Shown: piece by piece, positions 1 through 11,825 of the stretch
Numbering within the stretch: position 1 is the first letter of the stretch
Layout: each line of letters starts with the position of its first letter
Assembly: GCA_907163375.1 (NCBI GenBank)
Contig: CAJQUW010014405.1
Coordinates: 24,954-88,953 of the forward strand
DNA from: Prostheceraeus crozeri
Taxonomy: Eukaryota; Platyhelminthes; Polycladida; Euryleptidae
DNA: 64,000 bases
Direction: 5' to 3'
Position numbers and translations under genes: made by a program
Notes under the pieces: model-generated
What the model was told of the DNA's origin: nothing
Seen by the model: only the letters and a program-made list of their open reading frames with translations
The model's database searches: none

Positions 1-39
1 CACCATTGAATCATTTCTCTCAATTGAGATTTCACTTAC

Positions 40-348
40 CCTTGCAATACCTCGGCTAACTGCAGCAATTTGAAATATAATTATTCCACACTGAGTGAAT
101 ATAATTGCAAATTCAACAAGAATTCGACCGAATCTTCCAAACGCAAATTCTGCCAAATCCGTTGTTAGAAGATTGCGATGCAGACGAGCATTTAACCTTT
201 CTTGAGTGGCTTCACTAATTGCGTAGCGATTTTTAACACTTGACATCATTCTTGTCACAGTATTGATCAATACGTGTTTTGTTCGAATCAGGAGGAATGC
301 GCAGTGAATATTGATCAATACGACAAAAATAACAGCTCCAAAAATAAG
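40..348 (-). CDS. Internal exon of an AAAP/SLC36-like amino-acid transporter
   Basis: The minus strand is open for 103 codons between a pyrimidine-rich acceptor (CTTCTCTTTTCAG, cut after 349) and a consensus donor GTAAGT (39-34). It has no start codon, as expected of an internal exon. The translation begins with a hydrophobic segment (LIFGAVIFVVLINIHCAFLL), continues with a polar loop of about 50 residues, then reads AEFAFGRFGRILVEF and a second membrane segment (AIIFTQCGIIIFQIA). This order matches TM2, the loop and TM3 of SLC36-type proton-coupled amino-acid transporters, where the family has VHCMxILV and WGRxVVxFxLxxTQLG. The exon begins in phase 0, which agrees with the exon at 3022-3127. 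Later exons would lie beyond the left edge. The family is inferred from pattern, not from a search. Confidence 0.65.
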
Positions 349-524
349 CTGAAAAGAGAAGTCAGCGAGATTAAACATGGAATGTCTAGAATTGGTTGTA
401 GCACATGTGATTTCATTTATACCTTACATTTTTTGAAGAATATTATTGAAATTGCAAATTTCCCTACATTGGTATTGAGCCGCGTAGCGTGTCTCCAGGC
501 TTTCGCTACACAGTGGACTCCTAA

Positions 525-1419
525 CACACCCGGCGAGAAGCCGTTTAAGAAGTGAAAAAAAGTGCAGCCAAAAGTATTGGTATGTTTCGATAATGATTGT
601 CTAGTGGTGTTTGAAAATGCATATCTTGAAAATCTTCTCTGCCCTTCTTGCCAGAAAATCACAGATATCGAATTTTCATACGAAGTATTCTATTTTTCTC
701 CCGATATCAATATCTGATTGGTTTGTGTGGGCAGTGTAAAAAAGTGCAGTCATAAGTAACAATAAATATCCCTGCTCAGAGGTGTTTAAAGATGCATATC
801 TCAAGATGCTTCTATGCCCTTCTTGCCAGATAAACATAGACATCGAAATTTCATAATATGCATTTTATTTTTCTCCAATAAATCAACATTTGATTGGATT
901 GTGTGGGCATAGGAAATAACATATATTGTCTATGCCTACTCAGAGGAATCTGAAAATGTATATTCCTAAAATCCTCTATGCCCTCCTGTCTAGAAAATCA
1001 TAGATATCGAACTTTCATACTTAGTAGGCCTATTCTGTGTGGCTATATAAATGAACATTTGAATGAATATTGTTCGGGCAGCGAAAATGTCGATTCTCGA
1101 AAAAATTTCGATGCCTGTGTTTGGCAAGAAGGCCATAGAAGCCTATTGAGATATGCATTTTCAATTACCTCTGAGCAGGCATAGTTCAAATTTATTTTTA
1201 CCTAGATATTTAGATGGGCAGCGAAAATGCGCAGACAAAGGTAATGATATATTTCACACATGATATATCATATATCGTGTTCCAAAAATTTTAAAATATT
1301 TTTTTTTGAAAATTTTAGAGATGTGCATTTTCAAACACCACTAGACAATCAGCATCGAAACATACCAATACTTTTTGCTGCACTTTTTTCACTTCTTAAA
1401 CGGCTTCCCGCCGGGTGTG
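525..1419. repeat. Foldback repeat inside the transporter intron
   Basis: The ends are inverted copies of each other. About 115 bp from 525 (CACACCCGGCG, then GAAGCCGTTTAAGAAGTG) recurs in reverse complement up to 1419. Between them are two or three diverged direct copies of a ~170 bp unit (near 560-740, 737-910 and 910-1080), marked by TTCTTGCCAGA and GATATCGAA. An inverted piece of the same unit lies at 1120-1185. No coding capacity is seen and no clear target duplication was found. It is probably a non-autonomous foldback or MITE-like element. Confidence 0.55.
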
Positions 1420-2059
1420 CTACTGTAATTATACACCAGAAAACTTGAATTTTGACATTCTAATGACTACATAGACGCTGATGTCAATTTCAATGAATTT
1501 TTGAACTTGAGATATGCATTCATATTCAACATTATGGTAACTACACAATGAAGTGAAAGCAGGAGATTTCTAAATGAAAATTGCTTTGAAGTCCATGGAC
1601 TACCCAAAATGTATTGACTTACAATTATATGCGCATTCATTCACTTTAAGTTCAATATGACAGATTCATGGCAAAAGCAAAAGCAATCGGACTTTGTTTA
1701 AAAGTCGATTCTCTATTGAATTAAAAAGTAATACACTTGAACAGTATGCGTTCTTCTGCGTTCCACGCTTTCAACGGTCGATGTAAACGTGGACAGCGAG
1801 ATGTCATCATGTGAAGCTTTATGTAAAGAATGTAGCACTCCATTGAATGAAATCGCATATGTAGGCTGCTTCAAGTGATCATCGCAGTAAAAAAGTTGAC
1901 GACATTGAGATTATCGGAACTGCTTCAATAAAATGTTTGACTTGTGTTCTGCCGAGAAATGTTCACGTCAGCTCAATTTCGAGAATTTGCAAACATTTGA
2001 AGCTGAAAAAATTATGGACTATCAATTCAACTCCACACAGTTGCCAGATTTGCGAACAG

Positions 2060-2310
2060 CATCAAGAGACGCAAGCTGAGGTTCTTTGGTCACGCATGCA
2101 GACACTCAGTGCTAGCAGCAGTGGCAGTACAGGGACGCATCAATGCGAAGCGACGACGTGGACGCCTAAGGATGCAGTGCACCGGCAACATCACCAATTA
2201 GACGGAATACGGCTCCCAGAGCGTGTAAGAAGTGCTTAGGAAGTAGAGTGGCGTCACCTCGTGATGCAAAAAGTCGGCTTTCAACGGGGCAGCCAATCGT
2301 CAAACGCGAC
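2060..2310 (+). mobile_element. Decayed LINE reverse-transcriptase tail
   Basis: One plus-strand frame reads RRKLRFFGHACRHS, then GRINAKRRRGRLRM and a CTGNITN-like end. This resembles the C-terminal block of non-LTR retrotransposon polyproteins (FFGHxxR followed by GxRxRGRPRxxW and a short WT motif). Stops interrupt it soon after, and no start or upstream RT core is visible. It lies in the intron between the two transporter exons. The clade is not assigned. Confidence 0.5.
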
Positions 2311-3021
2311 GCTCTGAGAAGAAGGGAGGACAACTTATTATGTAGCATCGTAAAAGTCGTTAAACTAAATGACTTCACTAGTTCAGTACAGAACATGAGA
2401 TGAAGTTGTGTTTCCTTATGTGCTGCGCACTTGACTGTTCAAATGATATCAATAAAAAGTTTACGCAAATTTAGTAGAATAGGACTCGTAATACTAAGTC
2501 TGAATCGATTTGAATACCCCAATCAGCTGAAGACAATGGATTAACGATATTCGAAATGAGAAAATTAGAACAAATTAGACAACAAAATTAGAAAGACGAG
2601 TGAACCTACAATGAACTAATACTATGCCTACAATTCTCCCTGCAAGTCTGATGTCAAAGACCTTTCCATGCATCAGTATCTTTCGAAAGGAAATATCTCC
2701 CATTTGACAATCAATATCAGATTTTAGGTTATGAAACAGACTGTTCATAATCAAAATATTTTCTTATTGCACTGGTGCTTACGACCAGCTACGCTGGATA
2801 GTCGTCTGATTACTGAATATTTTGAATACTGAATAATAATAATATTTTGACTACGAACAGTCTGTTCCCTAACTACGAAACATGTTGACTACGAAACTTT
2901 GTAACAAAGTTTGACTTGCGTTGATCATGTTGCTTCAAGTGCAGCTTTTAATGTGCATCATGATAATATTTTCTTGGTGGTACAGTTTTTGCCGAAGAAT
3001 ATGAATCGCACAAATTCTTAC

Positions 3022-3127
3022 CCATCTTGCGTATCCATAAAAGAACGGCACGTTGATGTAAAATCCTCCAATAAAGGTCGCCAAAAGATTGATGAAATCG
3101 ATGAAAACTATTGTGGCCGGAGACATT
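3022..3127 (-). CDS. Exon with TM1 of the AAAP/SLC36-like transporter, possibly the first coding exon
   Basis: The minus strand shows an acceptor (CTGTATTTTCAG, cut after 3128), one base, then ATG and 34 more codons up to a GTAAGA donor (3021-3016). The codons give PATIVFIDFINLLATFIGG and then VPFFYGYARW. This fits the first membrane helix of AAAP transporters (LxxLLxxxIGxGxxxxPxxxxxA). The exon ends in phase 0 and the exon at 40-348 begins in phase 0, so the two are compatible across a 2.7 kb intron. The ATG next to the acceptor may be the true start or an internal Met. Confidence 0.55.
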
Positions 3128-4690
3128 CTGAAAATACAGTTAATTTACTATACTCATAGAAATCCAAGTTTACTCTCCGTCTAAGTTGTTGAGACTAGAA
3201 TGGACAACAGCTGTTTGTTGACAGTCATCTCATTCGATCATTTAGACACATATCTAAGTCAATGTTGCTAGATCGCGCAAATACGCAAACACCCACAACA
3301 AACCATGAATGAAGATATCCAACATAGACTGATTGGCATGCCGTGAGCAGACTTTGCACGATTTCACAAAATGATTTGCCGTCAATGTAAGTTCACGAAT
3401 TAAAAATTTAAATGCAACTGGACGCATTTTTTCGCTTAGCACTTCTGAACGGAGCTAATTTTGTATCTTAAGTTCTCATCATTAGGTAAAAACACAGAAT
3501 TAGATTCATCTGTGCGCGCTTCGGTTTCCTAGATAGGAAGAATTGTATGTAACCTTAATTGAAGGCACATCGCAGAATTAGACAACTTGCGCCTTCTCGA
3601 ATGGAAAATTCGTCTATCACTTGCTATTGGAAATGGCAAACAATAAGCTGTCAGTCGAGGACACCAGAGCCAGTGAGAGATGCGTGCGTGCTGTAATATC
3701 ACTTCACCCACACCAAAACACACATCGATGCCTGGTTAACATTCGATTGTATGCACTAATCAGTGAGAAATGGTGATGAGAGGATGGTGAAAACATCAAG
3801 TGAACTAATTTTCGTACGCCTGCTACTTTTTATAACAATGATCGAAAGGGCCAACATTATCGAGAAAACTTGTGCGCAATGATCTGAATTCTTTGAATCT
3901 GAAGGAATTTTGGCAATCGAAGCACTTTGCTGGAACTCACATTAATCCGCAAGCGACGCACGACTTTTTTCCTGTCTCTGTAAGGTATTGGGAATTCCTT
4001 TTTGCCCACTTGATAGGTCCCTCGATGTGCAGTCAATTTCGCATTAATCACACTTCTAGCAAACCGAAGCAGATAAACAAAATATTTAATTCTGTGGGTA
4101 GAAATCGTTTAAAGGCCTTTTGAAAATCGTGGATCTATTTCCAATAACAAGTGGCAATATCACAGAAATCTGACTCTACGATAATAAAGGAATGGACCGG
4201 CCATGGACATTGAAAACAATAGAGCGTCGTGAACATTGTGTTTTCATAGCAATAGTGCCTATGCGATGGCTGCTTCCAGTAGGAAAATGCCGACAGCTTT
4301 GTAAATATTCACGATTTCTGTTCCTAGTATTTATTTTCGTAAATAAAGACATTTTGATAAAATATCTTACAATAGATCGCCTTGCGGCACAGTTGTTGCA
4401 TGCTCCACTAATTTGCTTCTTCTAAAGATCTAGTAATCGGCGCTAAACGATCAGCTGAAATGACCATTAGCAAGCAGCAGCAGCTGTTGTCCATTACACT
4501 GTCACTAACCTGAACAAATAGTCCAGGAAAACCAAGCTTTAACCCGGACAAAATTTGCGGTACCCTGAAAATTGGCAAACATGCAGTTTAGATTCTGCTT
4601 ATTAACATATCAAAAGTTACCGTAAATACGTCATGTGCTCTCTGAGTAGCAGCCTCCCAAAGATGACATACTGCATGAGGTTTTCCGAGG
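3128..4690. other. No gene seen
   Basis: This is AT-rich DNA upstream of the visible transporter exons. Short open frames are at chance length and show no recognisable family. A 5' exon of the transporter could lie here but I cannot place one. Confidence 0.4.
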
Positions 4691-5109
4691 TCTATTTTGA
4701 TGATATGTTTCCCTATTGGTGCGTGCGTAAATCAGCTGATGCTCTCAGCCAATGAGCGTGCTGCTTGCAATGAGTGAAAACTTGACTTGCAAAATATTTT
4801 CATGATCAAACGTTTTTTGGAGTGTTTATCATAGCCTAAACCTTTCAATGTGACATCTAATGGATTGGGTAGCTATCATCAAGATTAGTCGCGGAAATGA
4901 AGTAATTGTGACAGTATATTAATCGTCCATCGGTCATTTATCAAGAAAGCTATTGGTCAACAACGCTTTTTAAAACTATGTTGCATCAGTGTCGCTTCAC
5001 AACTTCTAGAGCTGTTTTTTCATCGAATGGTCTGTGTGTCTAAGGCACTTAATGACCTGAAATCATATTTCCATCATGTGTTAGCTTCTAGCCTTCCGTC
5101 TCTTTTTGA
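4691..5109 (+). repeat. Left arm of a 3.5 kb inverted repeat
   Basis: About 420 bp, starting TCTATTTTGATGATATG and running to CGTCTCTTTTTGA, recurs as a reverse complement at 7674-8149. Many blocks are identical over tens of bases, for example around TCAAGATTAGTCGCGGAAAT. No target duplication is visible at the outer ends. The arms could be long terminal inverted repeats of a non-autonomous element or two independent insertions. Confidence 0.7.
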
Positions 5110-7673
5110 CGATGTTTCCTTAAGAAAGAGAACTAAAAATAAAGAAATATTCATAATTTGATGAATATCCCAAGACATCAATCAGAAGAAATGTCGACGA
5201 ATCACATATGGAATTGCTCCTGATATAATATTTCGTGAAGACGTCTATGTTATTTCACCACAAAGCCAATTCATCGGAAACGCAAAATATAAGACCAGAT
5301 AGATCGAATATCTAAAGGCAAAGGTTTTGATGGCTGAAATTGCCTACATAGCAATGCAAGCTGAAGACTACAGCCTGATTCCGATCGCGTTATTGTTTAT
5401 TCTATATTTTAAGGATGTGAGAATCATTTAATAGTTGCGCTTGTAGAATACGGTAGTGAGCAACGGCGTCTTCTCCGTACCTGCGAGGCCTTCGGCGCAT
5501 CCTCAAAATTAATTTTCCAACAATTATAAAAATGAAAAGTGTCATCATACATTTAAATTCCATAGCTTCTCGTGACAGCTGTGCACAGCTTTCCGTCTCA
5601 AAGTCAACCTCATTGAACAGTTTTGCAGCACGTTCTCGAATCACAGCTGTTATCTTAGAACAATTAGACACACAAGCTGTTCGTGTGTTCAGACGGAGCA
5701 TTGATGTTCAGACAGAGCGAAGGAGAGTTGTGTGCGTGTGAGGCAGTAAGCGCACGCGCCCGCGCCAATATTGGCTTTTCCGATAGACATGATGCTTTGC
5801 CTTCTCCAATTTTTGCAATGAAATTCTACGCGATTCTTGATCGAGGCGCGGTATTTAAATATAGTAAGGGAAGCGCACCCCAATTGTTCCTGGATTCGCT
5901 TTATGTCAGAGAGACCAATACGTCAACTGTAGCAGATGGCTGACGGTCAGACAAGACTGCGATCAGATGATGAGCGTTCTCCAATGAATGCAGAGTAATG
6001 CATCTGACTCGAACACCCAGATCCGGTAGAATTCCATGATTTGTTTTTATGTGATTAATGTGAGACTATATGTTTAGTACTGCAGATGAGATCACAACCA
6101 CGCCTTTCGTCCGAAGGGAATATACTGAAAAGATGACAGTCGTCAAGCGAACACCTGATATGAAAATTGAAAGTGCTCACAGAGAAAGAAATAAGAAATA
6201 CACAAGACATTTTAATGTATCAAAATTTCAAACATGTGTGCGGCTGACCGGTCGTGAGAAACTGTTGACCTTGCTTCCTTATTTCTCGAAAAAATGTGGT
6301 CTGGACAGAGAGGGATATAGTAATCAGTTCCATGAGTAAGGCGGTTAAGAGACATGAGCAATCACTTCTCATGTGCACATTCACTTGGCATTAAAAAATG
6401 TTCGGGAAATGGTTATTAAAAATTCAACTTTTATGAAAATTAGTGTTGTAACATAAAAAATGTCTGGTATAGAAATAGTATTCCAATGCCGAGTGAAGGC
6501 CTATGGTCTGGGCGCACGCGACGCCACTGGTGCTGAACTATTATAGCCAACTATTAATTTAGTATCTTTTATATGTACCGGTATGTAATATCTTGCTGCA
6601 TTCCTAGCAAAAGACGATGTAATATTGCATTGTCTTTGTTCGCAGCTGGTAATTGATTCACTCATCTTTCTGATGCAAAATGAACTATACTACGATCAGC
6701 TATAGGTTGTGCAAGTCTAGAGGCAATTATTAACCGATAAATTCTGGCTTATATTCCGAGATATTCATCAAATACTATGGTCGCGCTACATCCAAAGCTA
6801 CTAATCTTAGCTCCTGAAAACGAACTACCCTAGCTTTTAAGCATATATGTCTCTTGTTTATTAATTCATGCATCAAATTTTGTAGCGATCGGTTGAGTTC
6901 TACGGTTCCTAGAATGGACTTCAGCATTTGTGGCCAAAAATCTTAAGTCTCGTTAGTCTCTCCGATTGGCATGCCTGCTAAGCTGATGTGAGACATTCAT
7001 GAAAAATATTTCTTCTTTCAAGGACAGAATGATGATGCATTACGGAATGATGAATTTAAAATCAATCGACGTGCACTAGAGTAAATAGACTTCAGTTATG
7101 GAATTAAGATGCATATAATTTTAGCAATAGGATAAAATTCCGGCGATCAGACCGGTGCAGCTGAAAAAAATATTTTATGATCACCTACTTTTATGCACGT
7201 ATGCTTCAATCCTCTTCGGCTTCTTTATTAGTATTGAATGTTAGTATTTATCCTCAAAGCTTAGAAAGAGAAAGTACATCGTACAATAAATTGTTAAGCC
7301 TACTATTACACATCATTCAAAACATTTTCTAGTATGCATTTTTTTGCTTCAGCTAAGGTGCCTGATCGTTATACATCGCTCTGTGGATGAAGACAGGCAT
7401 ATTTCAATTCCATAATTGAAGGTTATTCAATGCTCAAAGTTATTCGATTGACCTTGACTTTATCATCCAGTAATTCAGAAAATAGTTATTTCATTCAAAT
7501 GATTTTAGATATTCAAAATGTCAAATCACACGCAAATGTTGTATTTTTCCATTGATTTTCGAGCTGTAATTGGAAATCTGTCGGTATACATCGGCCCATG
7601 AGTCCAAGTTCTCGTCGCCGGCCCCATCCATGGCGATGGGCCCTACCCTTTGGCCCCATCCAACTGGCTAATC
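5110..7673. other. Spacer between inverted-repeat arms; no gene recognised
   Basis: About 2.5 kb with only short, unrecognised open frames. A local GC-rich patch at 7615-7670 contains two copies of GGCCCCATCCA. No transposase-like sequence was found, so if the arms belong to one element it is non-autonomous. Confidence 0.4.
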
Positions 7674-8149
7674 TCAAAAAGAGACGAAAGACTAGAAGCT
7701 AACTCTTGATAGAAATATGATTTCAGGTCATTAAGTGCCTTAGACACAGAGACTATTCGATGAAAATGTAGTTGAGAATTGATTGTGACTATATCATCAC
7801 ATGTTTTTATTAGGCTATTCTGTGCTTAGTTAGAAGTTGTGAAGCGACCCTATGCAACATAGTTTTGAAAAGCGTTGTTGACCAATAGCTTTCTTGATAA
7901 ATGACCGATGGACGATTAATATACTGTCACAATTACTTCATTTCCGCGACTAATCTTGATGATAGCTACCCAATCCATTAGATGTTACATTGAAAGGTTT
8001 AGCCTATGATAAACACTCCAAAAAACGTTTGATCATGAAAATATTTTGCAAGTCAAGTTTTCACTCATTGCGAGCAGCACGCTCATTGGTTGAGAGCGTC
8101 AGCTGATTTACGCACGCACCAATAGGGAAACAGATATCATGAAAATAGA
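7674..8149 (-). repeat. Right arm of the 3.5 kb inverted repeat
   Basis: Reverse-complement partner of 4691-5109. This arm is ~55 bp longer because of extra sequence near 7770-7835. The outer end reads CAATAGGGAAACAGATATC, against the complement of GATATGTTTCCCTATTG in the left arm. Confidence 0.7.
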
Positions 8150-9519
8150 TTAACTTGATAGGTGAAATCGCCGTTGAAACAGACCTGTGAAATTATCATT
8201 GAGATTTGGAAATTATCAAGTCTTCTTATCCTATATAAGTAATAATCACGAGAACGGCTATTAACAGTCCGATGTAACGGATGGAACTAATATTCGATAA
8301 TTCTAGTTTTATCATCATCGTGATATTTATAAGCCCATAAGTAATCCCAGCTTTTTTTAAACGCACACACTGAAGAGATGTGGAGATTGTCACACATTCA
8401 CACAGATCGGTAGTGGAAATTCCATTTGCACTTGCTACGATGCGAAAGTCAAAAATCAAAGTATTAGTGTGAAACATCTTGATGCAAATCACATGTTAAG
8501 GCTCAATTCTGGTCTAATTTAAATACTAGGTATTCAGCCACGAATGCATCTTCGTTGTGCCAACACGTAATATTGTCATTAATAAAACCTCAAGTGATTC
8601 CATAACTTCACCGTCATTAGATGATCGCGAAACGAACATTTTAATGCAACTGGACACAAGCTTTCGGCTAGCATTTCACAACGGAAGTATTTATTTATAT
8701 CTTCATTCCCTCTCAATAAGTCGAAATAATGTTGAGCAAGATAATTGAGCAATGTCCGAGGAAAGTGCTTGATGATTAGGTCATGTGACTGATATGCATT
8801 CCTCCCAGCAAGAGATTATCCGTACATTGCCGGCTAGTCATGGTCATCCATTTCAGTTCGCAAAAGCCCGTGGAACGCGGGTTTCGTAATGAAGTGAAAT
8901 GTAAATTCCAAATTTGTGGATAGTGCAGCAACATCATTGAGATATCCGTTTTCTAAATGACAACGAACGAACTTCGTTTGGATATCAGGCTTATTCCCTG
9001 AGAAGATACGGATCTCTCGGGGATAAAAGTCTGTTTTCTGCGGAGATATCCAAACGAAGAAATACATGAGGGTATACATCCTTTCAACTGTGAAGATCCG
9101 CGAATATCCGGAGAAAGGATGAAATGCGGATATCGATCGGACATCCGTTTGCTCGGAGGGTTATTTTGCATAATATCACGGTAGTACTATGCTGTGGAAC
9201 ACACTGACCAAGATTTTCTTCTATTCCAACTTCCAGCTAAGTTAAAGCTTCAACCTTTGATCTCCAACCAACACCTCATGGCGGGGGCATGTCGACCAAA
9301 TCGAATAAATTATTCGCACGACCTCTCTAAATCTGAAGAGGTATGGCGAAGAGGACAATTCAGTGCGAACTAAAGTAGACATTCTAGAACTACAAAACAG
9401 CATAAAGATAAAAGTATCCAAACTTGGAGACAAGAAATTTATTTCACTGAAAGATTTGATACAGGAAATTAATTCTACTTAAAACCTCTTTTCTTCGACA
9501 CACTAAATTTGTTGTAAAG
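8150..9519. other. No gene seen; small inverted repeat at 8972-9059
   Basis: Only chance-length open frames. CTTCGTTTGGATATC (8972-8986) is repeated exactly in inverse orientation at 9045-9059. A weaker hairpin (CCCTGAGA against TCTCTCGGGG) lies between them. This looks like a small MITE remnant. Confidence 0.35.
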
Positions 9520-10290
9520 GACATGAAAGCTGATGCATTTGAAGAAATTTTAGCAAATATGATCAGCAGGGCTGCAAAGATAATCAAATCAATATTAATT
9601 TGCATATTGCTTTCAGGACAGATGCAAAACTGGGAAATTCAGCTCGTGAACCTGCAGCGCAAGTTAATATTTGGTAGCAATAGAGATGCATGGGATACAC
9701 CTGACCATCGTTCATAAATGACTGTCGCATAGAACAAGGTGAATATATTAACATTTTAGGGTGTATGCTTTTCTCATACGATCTTTCATGGACTAGACAA
9801 GTGTCTGAGCTGTATAAAAAGTGTTGCAAATTTATCTTTTGTCAAAAGACTTAAGGATAACAGAAACCCAGATTGCATTGTTTGGAAAAGTTATCAAAGT
9901 TTAGTGTTTTGTAATATATCTCACTGCTATCCTGCGATGTGTGACATCAGCCAGCACTTATTCAACAAACTCGACCGCATTGATCGTATTTCCTTAAGAT
10001 GGACTGAACAAAGTCATATGAAAAACCATGTCTTCAATTACATCTTGACAAACTGTGTATTAGACTCACCAGCAAATTTGCTCGAAACAAGAACTCACAT
10101 CTCTTGTCTACCTTTTTCTCATTGAGAGAAGCTCGGAGTGACATTAGACACTCAAGAATCCATCTCTCATCGCCTTTGAAATCCACTCTATATCGCAAAT
10201 CTGTTGTTAAATATTCATCATTCTCGTGATCATGTTATGTGCAGACGTTTTCATATTATGCACCGCTTTTGTAATCAAGAATTATCATTA
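9520..10290 (+). mobile_element. Possible decayed LINE fragment
   Basis: Plus-strand pieces read NILGCMLFSYDLSW followed by a lysine- and cysteine-rich stretch, then WKSYQSLVFCNISHCYP and LFNKLDRIDRISLRW. These resemble the LGxxxxxDLSW and YVxPxLxYC...LxxIQRxxxR blocks at the C-terminal end of CR1/jockey-type reverse transcriptases. Several stops and frame changes occur. The Polinton inserted about 440 bp downstream. Confidence 0.35.
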
Positions 10291-10732
10291 TTATTATTGA
10301 AGAGTACAATGGATCTGGAGGCGATTCCGCCTACTCATTCACTTCTACTGCATCGCATCTAGTTACTTTTTGTCACGATTGAAGCAGGTGGCACTCGCTC
10401 ATCCCTGCTATAAATGGCAATTCGAAATTTAAAATCAACTATTTTGCAGATTTTCAAAAGTCCTGTAATTTTACCGAAGTTATATTGTGTATATGCGTTA
10501 CCAAAGTGTCTAAATGCACAGAAAAACAGCTCATGAATGCGAACATTGATTAATAAGATTGATTAGGAAGATTTGCCTTCAAAAGTAGCCATTCCGATCT
10601 GTAAAATGGCTTTCTGTGCAGTCCTAAGCAATTAAAATGTGGCTATAAAGAAGATGACTTGCAGATACCTCCCGGAAAACGACTACTTAGATAAGCCATC
10701 GTTGCTTTCTAACAAGAGTTAAATAAGTAATA
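10291..10732. other. No gene seen
   Basis: Flank of the Polinton. It ends in GTAATA (10727-10732), the target sequence duplicated on the other side at 30972-30977. Confidence 0.5.
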
Positions 10733-11122
10733 AGTAGTGAAAACTGTGCCCTACTTGCCACGGATAGGTACATGGATAGGTACATGTAAAGTTTAGTGTT
10801 ATCAATAGGTACATGGATAGGTACATGTAAAGTTTAGTGTTGTCAATAGGAACATGGATAGGTACATGGATAGGTACATGGATAGGTACATGTATACTTT
10901 AGTTATCGATAGGCACATGGATAGGTACATGTATAATTCAGTGTTATCAATAGGAACTTGTATGAGATCTGTTTTACTGGATAGGTACATGTGTTTGGTA
11001 CACTGTGTTTCGGAACGTCTATGATCGAACTTATGTGGTTTCGTTCTGAGCACTTGGGTACGTACCGATAGACGTCCGTTGTTTGATTTTGAATGGGTTT
11101 GCTCAATTGCGACTATTGTGAC
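10733..11122 (+). repeat. Left terminal inverted repeat of the Polinton
   Basis: About 390 bp matching the reverse complement of 30580-30971 with a few substitutions and two short indels. The outer 250 bp consist of copies of a short unit, GGATAGGTACAT, mixed with TGTAAAGTTTAGTGTT blocks. The repeat ends near GCTCAATTGCGACTATTG. Confidence 0.95.
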
Positions 11123-11205
11123 TATTGCAACCATTGTAATCAAGATGACACATTGATTTTCCTTTTACGTAGACAAACTATGCTATAAATATGAGATAGT
11201 TTTTG

Positions 11206-11715
11206 ATGACATACATAATGATGACTAGTATCCCAACGTCGTGGGTTGTCGCAAGAGACCTTGGATATTCGTTCAAAGCCATAGAAACTGTAACAAATCT
11301 CAGTGAAAATATCAACGCTGGTGATTTAGTTGATCGACTAATGGATCTAGATGAGCATGCTATGAATCACAATTTGGATCGTAGGTGGATAGAGGATTTC
11401 TCCATGCTACACTGCAATGATAGTGAAATTAGGAGGATCAAATTGGAACGATATGGAAAGAAGGAGACATCTGACAGTGTTTTAATAAAAAGTTCTCCCA
11501 ATAAAAGTGACTTCAGAAGGAAATTAGAACAAGAGACATTTAAATTATTATGTGAACGGAACTGCGTTAAATGTTTTAAACAGGAACGATCCCTTCTCTT
11601 TTTGCCATGTTCTCATAGCGTTATGTGTTCTACATGTTATGTACCCTTTGAAACTTCATCTTGTCCCCTTTGCGATGAAGAAATATCTTCAACAGTCACT
11701 GTATATCGTGCATGA
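11206..11715 (+). CDS. RING-finger protein with UBA-like N-terminus (Polinton cargo)
   Basis: About 169 residues. The C-terminal 50 residues form a C3HC4-type RING: CVKC, then CSHSVMCSTC and CPLC, very like the RING that ends inhibitor-of-apoptosis proteins. Residues 10-45 (ARDLGYSFKAIETV and onward) look like a three-helix UBA-type domain. The expected role is an E3 ubiquitin ligase that alters host signalling or cell death. It is the first gene inside the left repeat, preceded by a TATA-like TATAAAT (11185-11191) only ~15 bp upstream, so the start may be either ATG 11206 or ATG 11218. No BIR domain is seen. The RING is firm; the UBA call is inference. Confidence 0.75.
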   Translation: MTYIMMTSIPTSWVVARDLGYSFKAIETVTNLSENINAGDLVDRLMDLDEHAMNHNLDRRWIEDFSMLHCNDSEIRRIKLERYGKKETSDSVLIKSSPNKSDFRRKLEQETFKLLCERNCVKCFKQERSLLFLPCSHSVMCSTCYVPFETSSCPLCDEEISSTVTVYRA

Positions 11716-11777
11716 TGAGTCATCATGCAGGTCTGTGATTGGTCACTATTGTGTCTTTGTGTGACTTTTCTATATAA
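11716..11777 (+). promoter_or_regulatory. Promoter of the 11826 gene: AP-1 site and TATA box
   Basis: TGAGTCA (11716-11722, in the near palindrome ATGATGAGTCATCAT) lies 48 bp upstream of TATATAAGGAGGAC (11771-11784). The ATG follows at 11826. The same pairing occurs upstream of the gene at 13122. TGAGTCA is the consensus site of host AP-1 bZIP factors. Confidence 0.6.
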
Positions 11778-11825
11778 GGAGGACATTGTACCGTTCTATT
11801 TCAAGCATAATTTGAGGCTAATACA

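Noticed and set aside
2911-3159. 82-codon plus-strand frame
   Set aside because: Antisense to the transporter exon, which has splice borders and membrane pattern.
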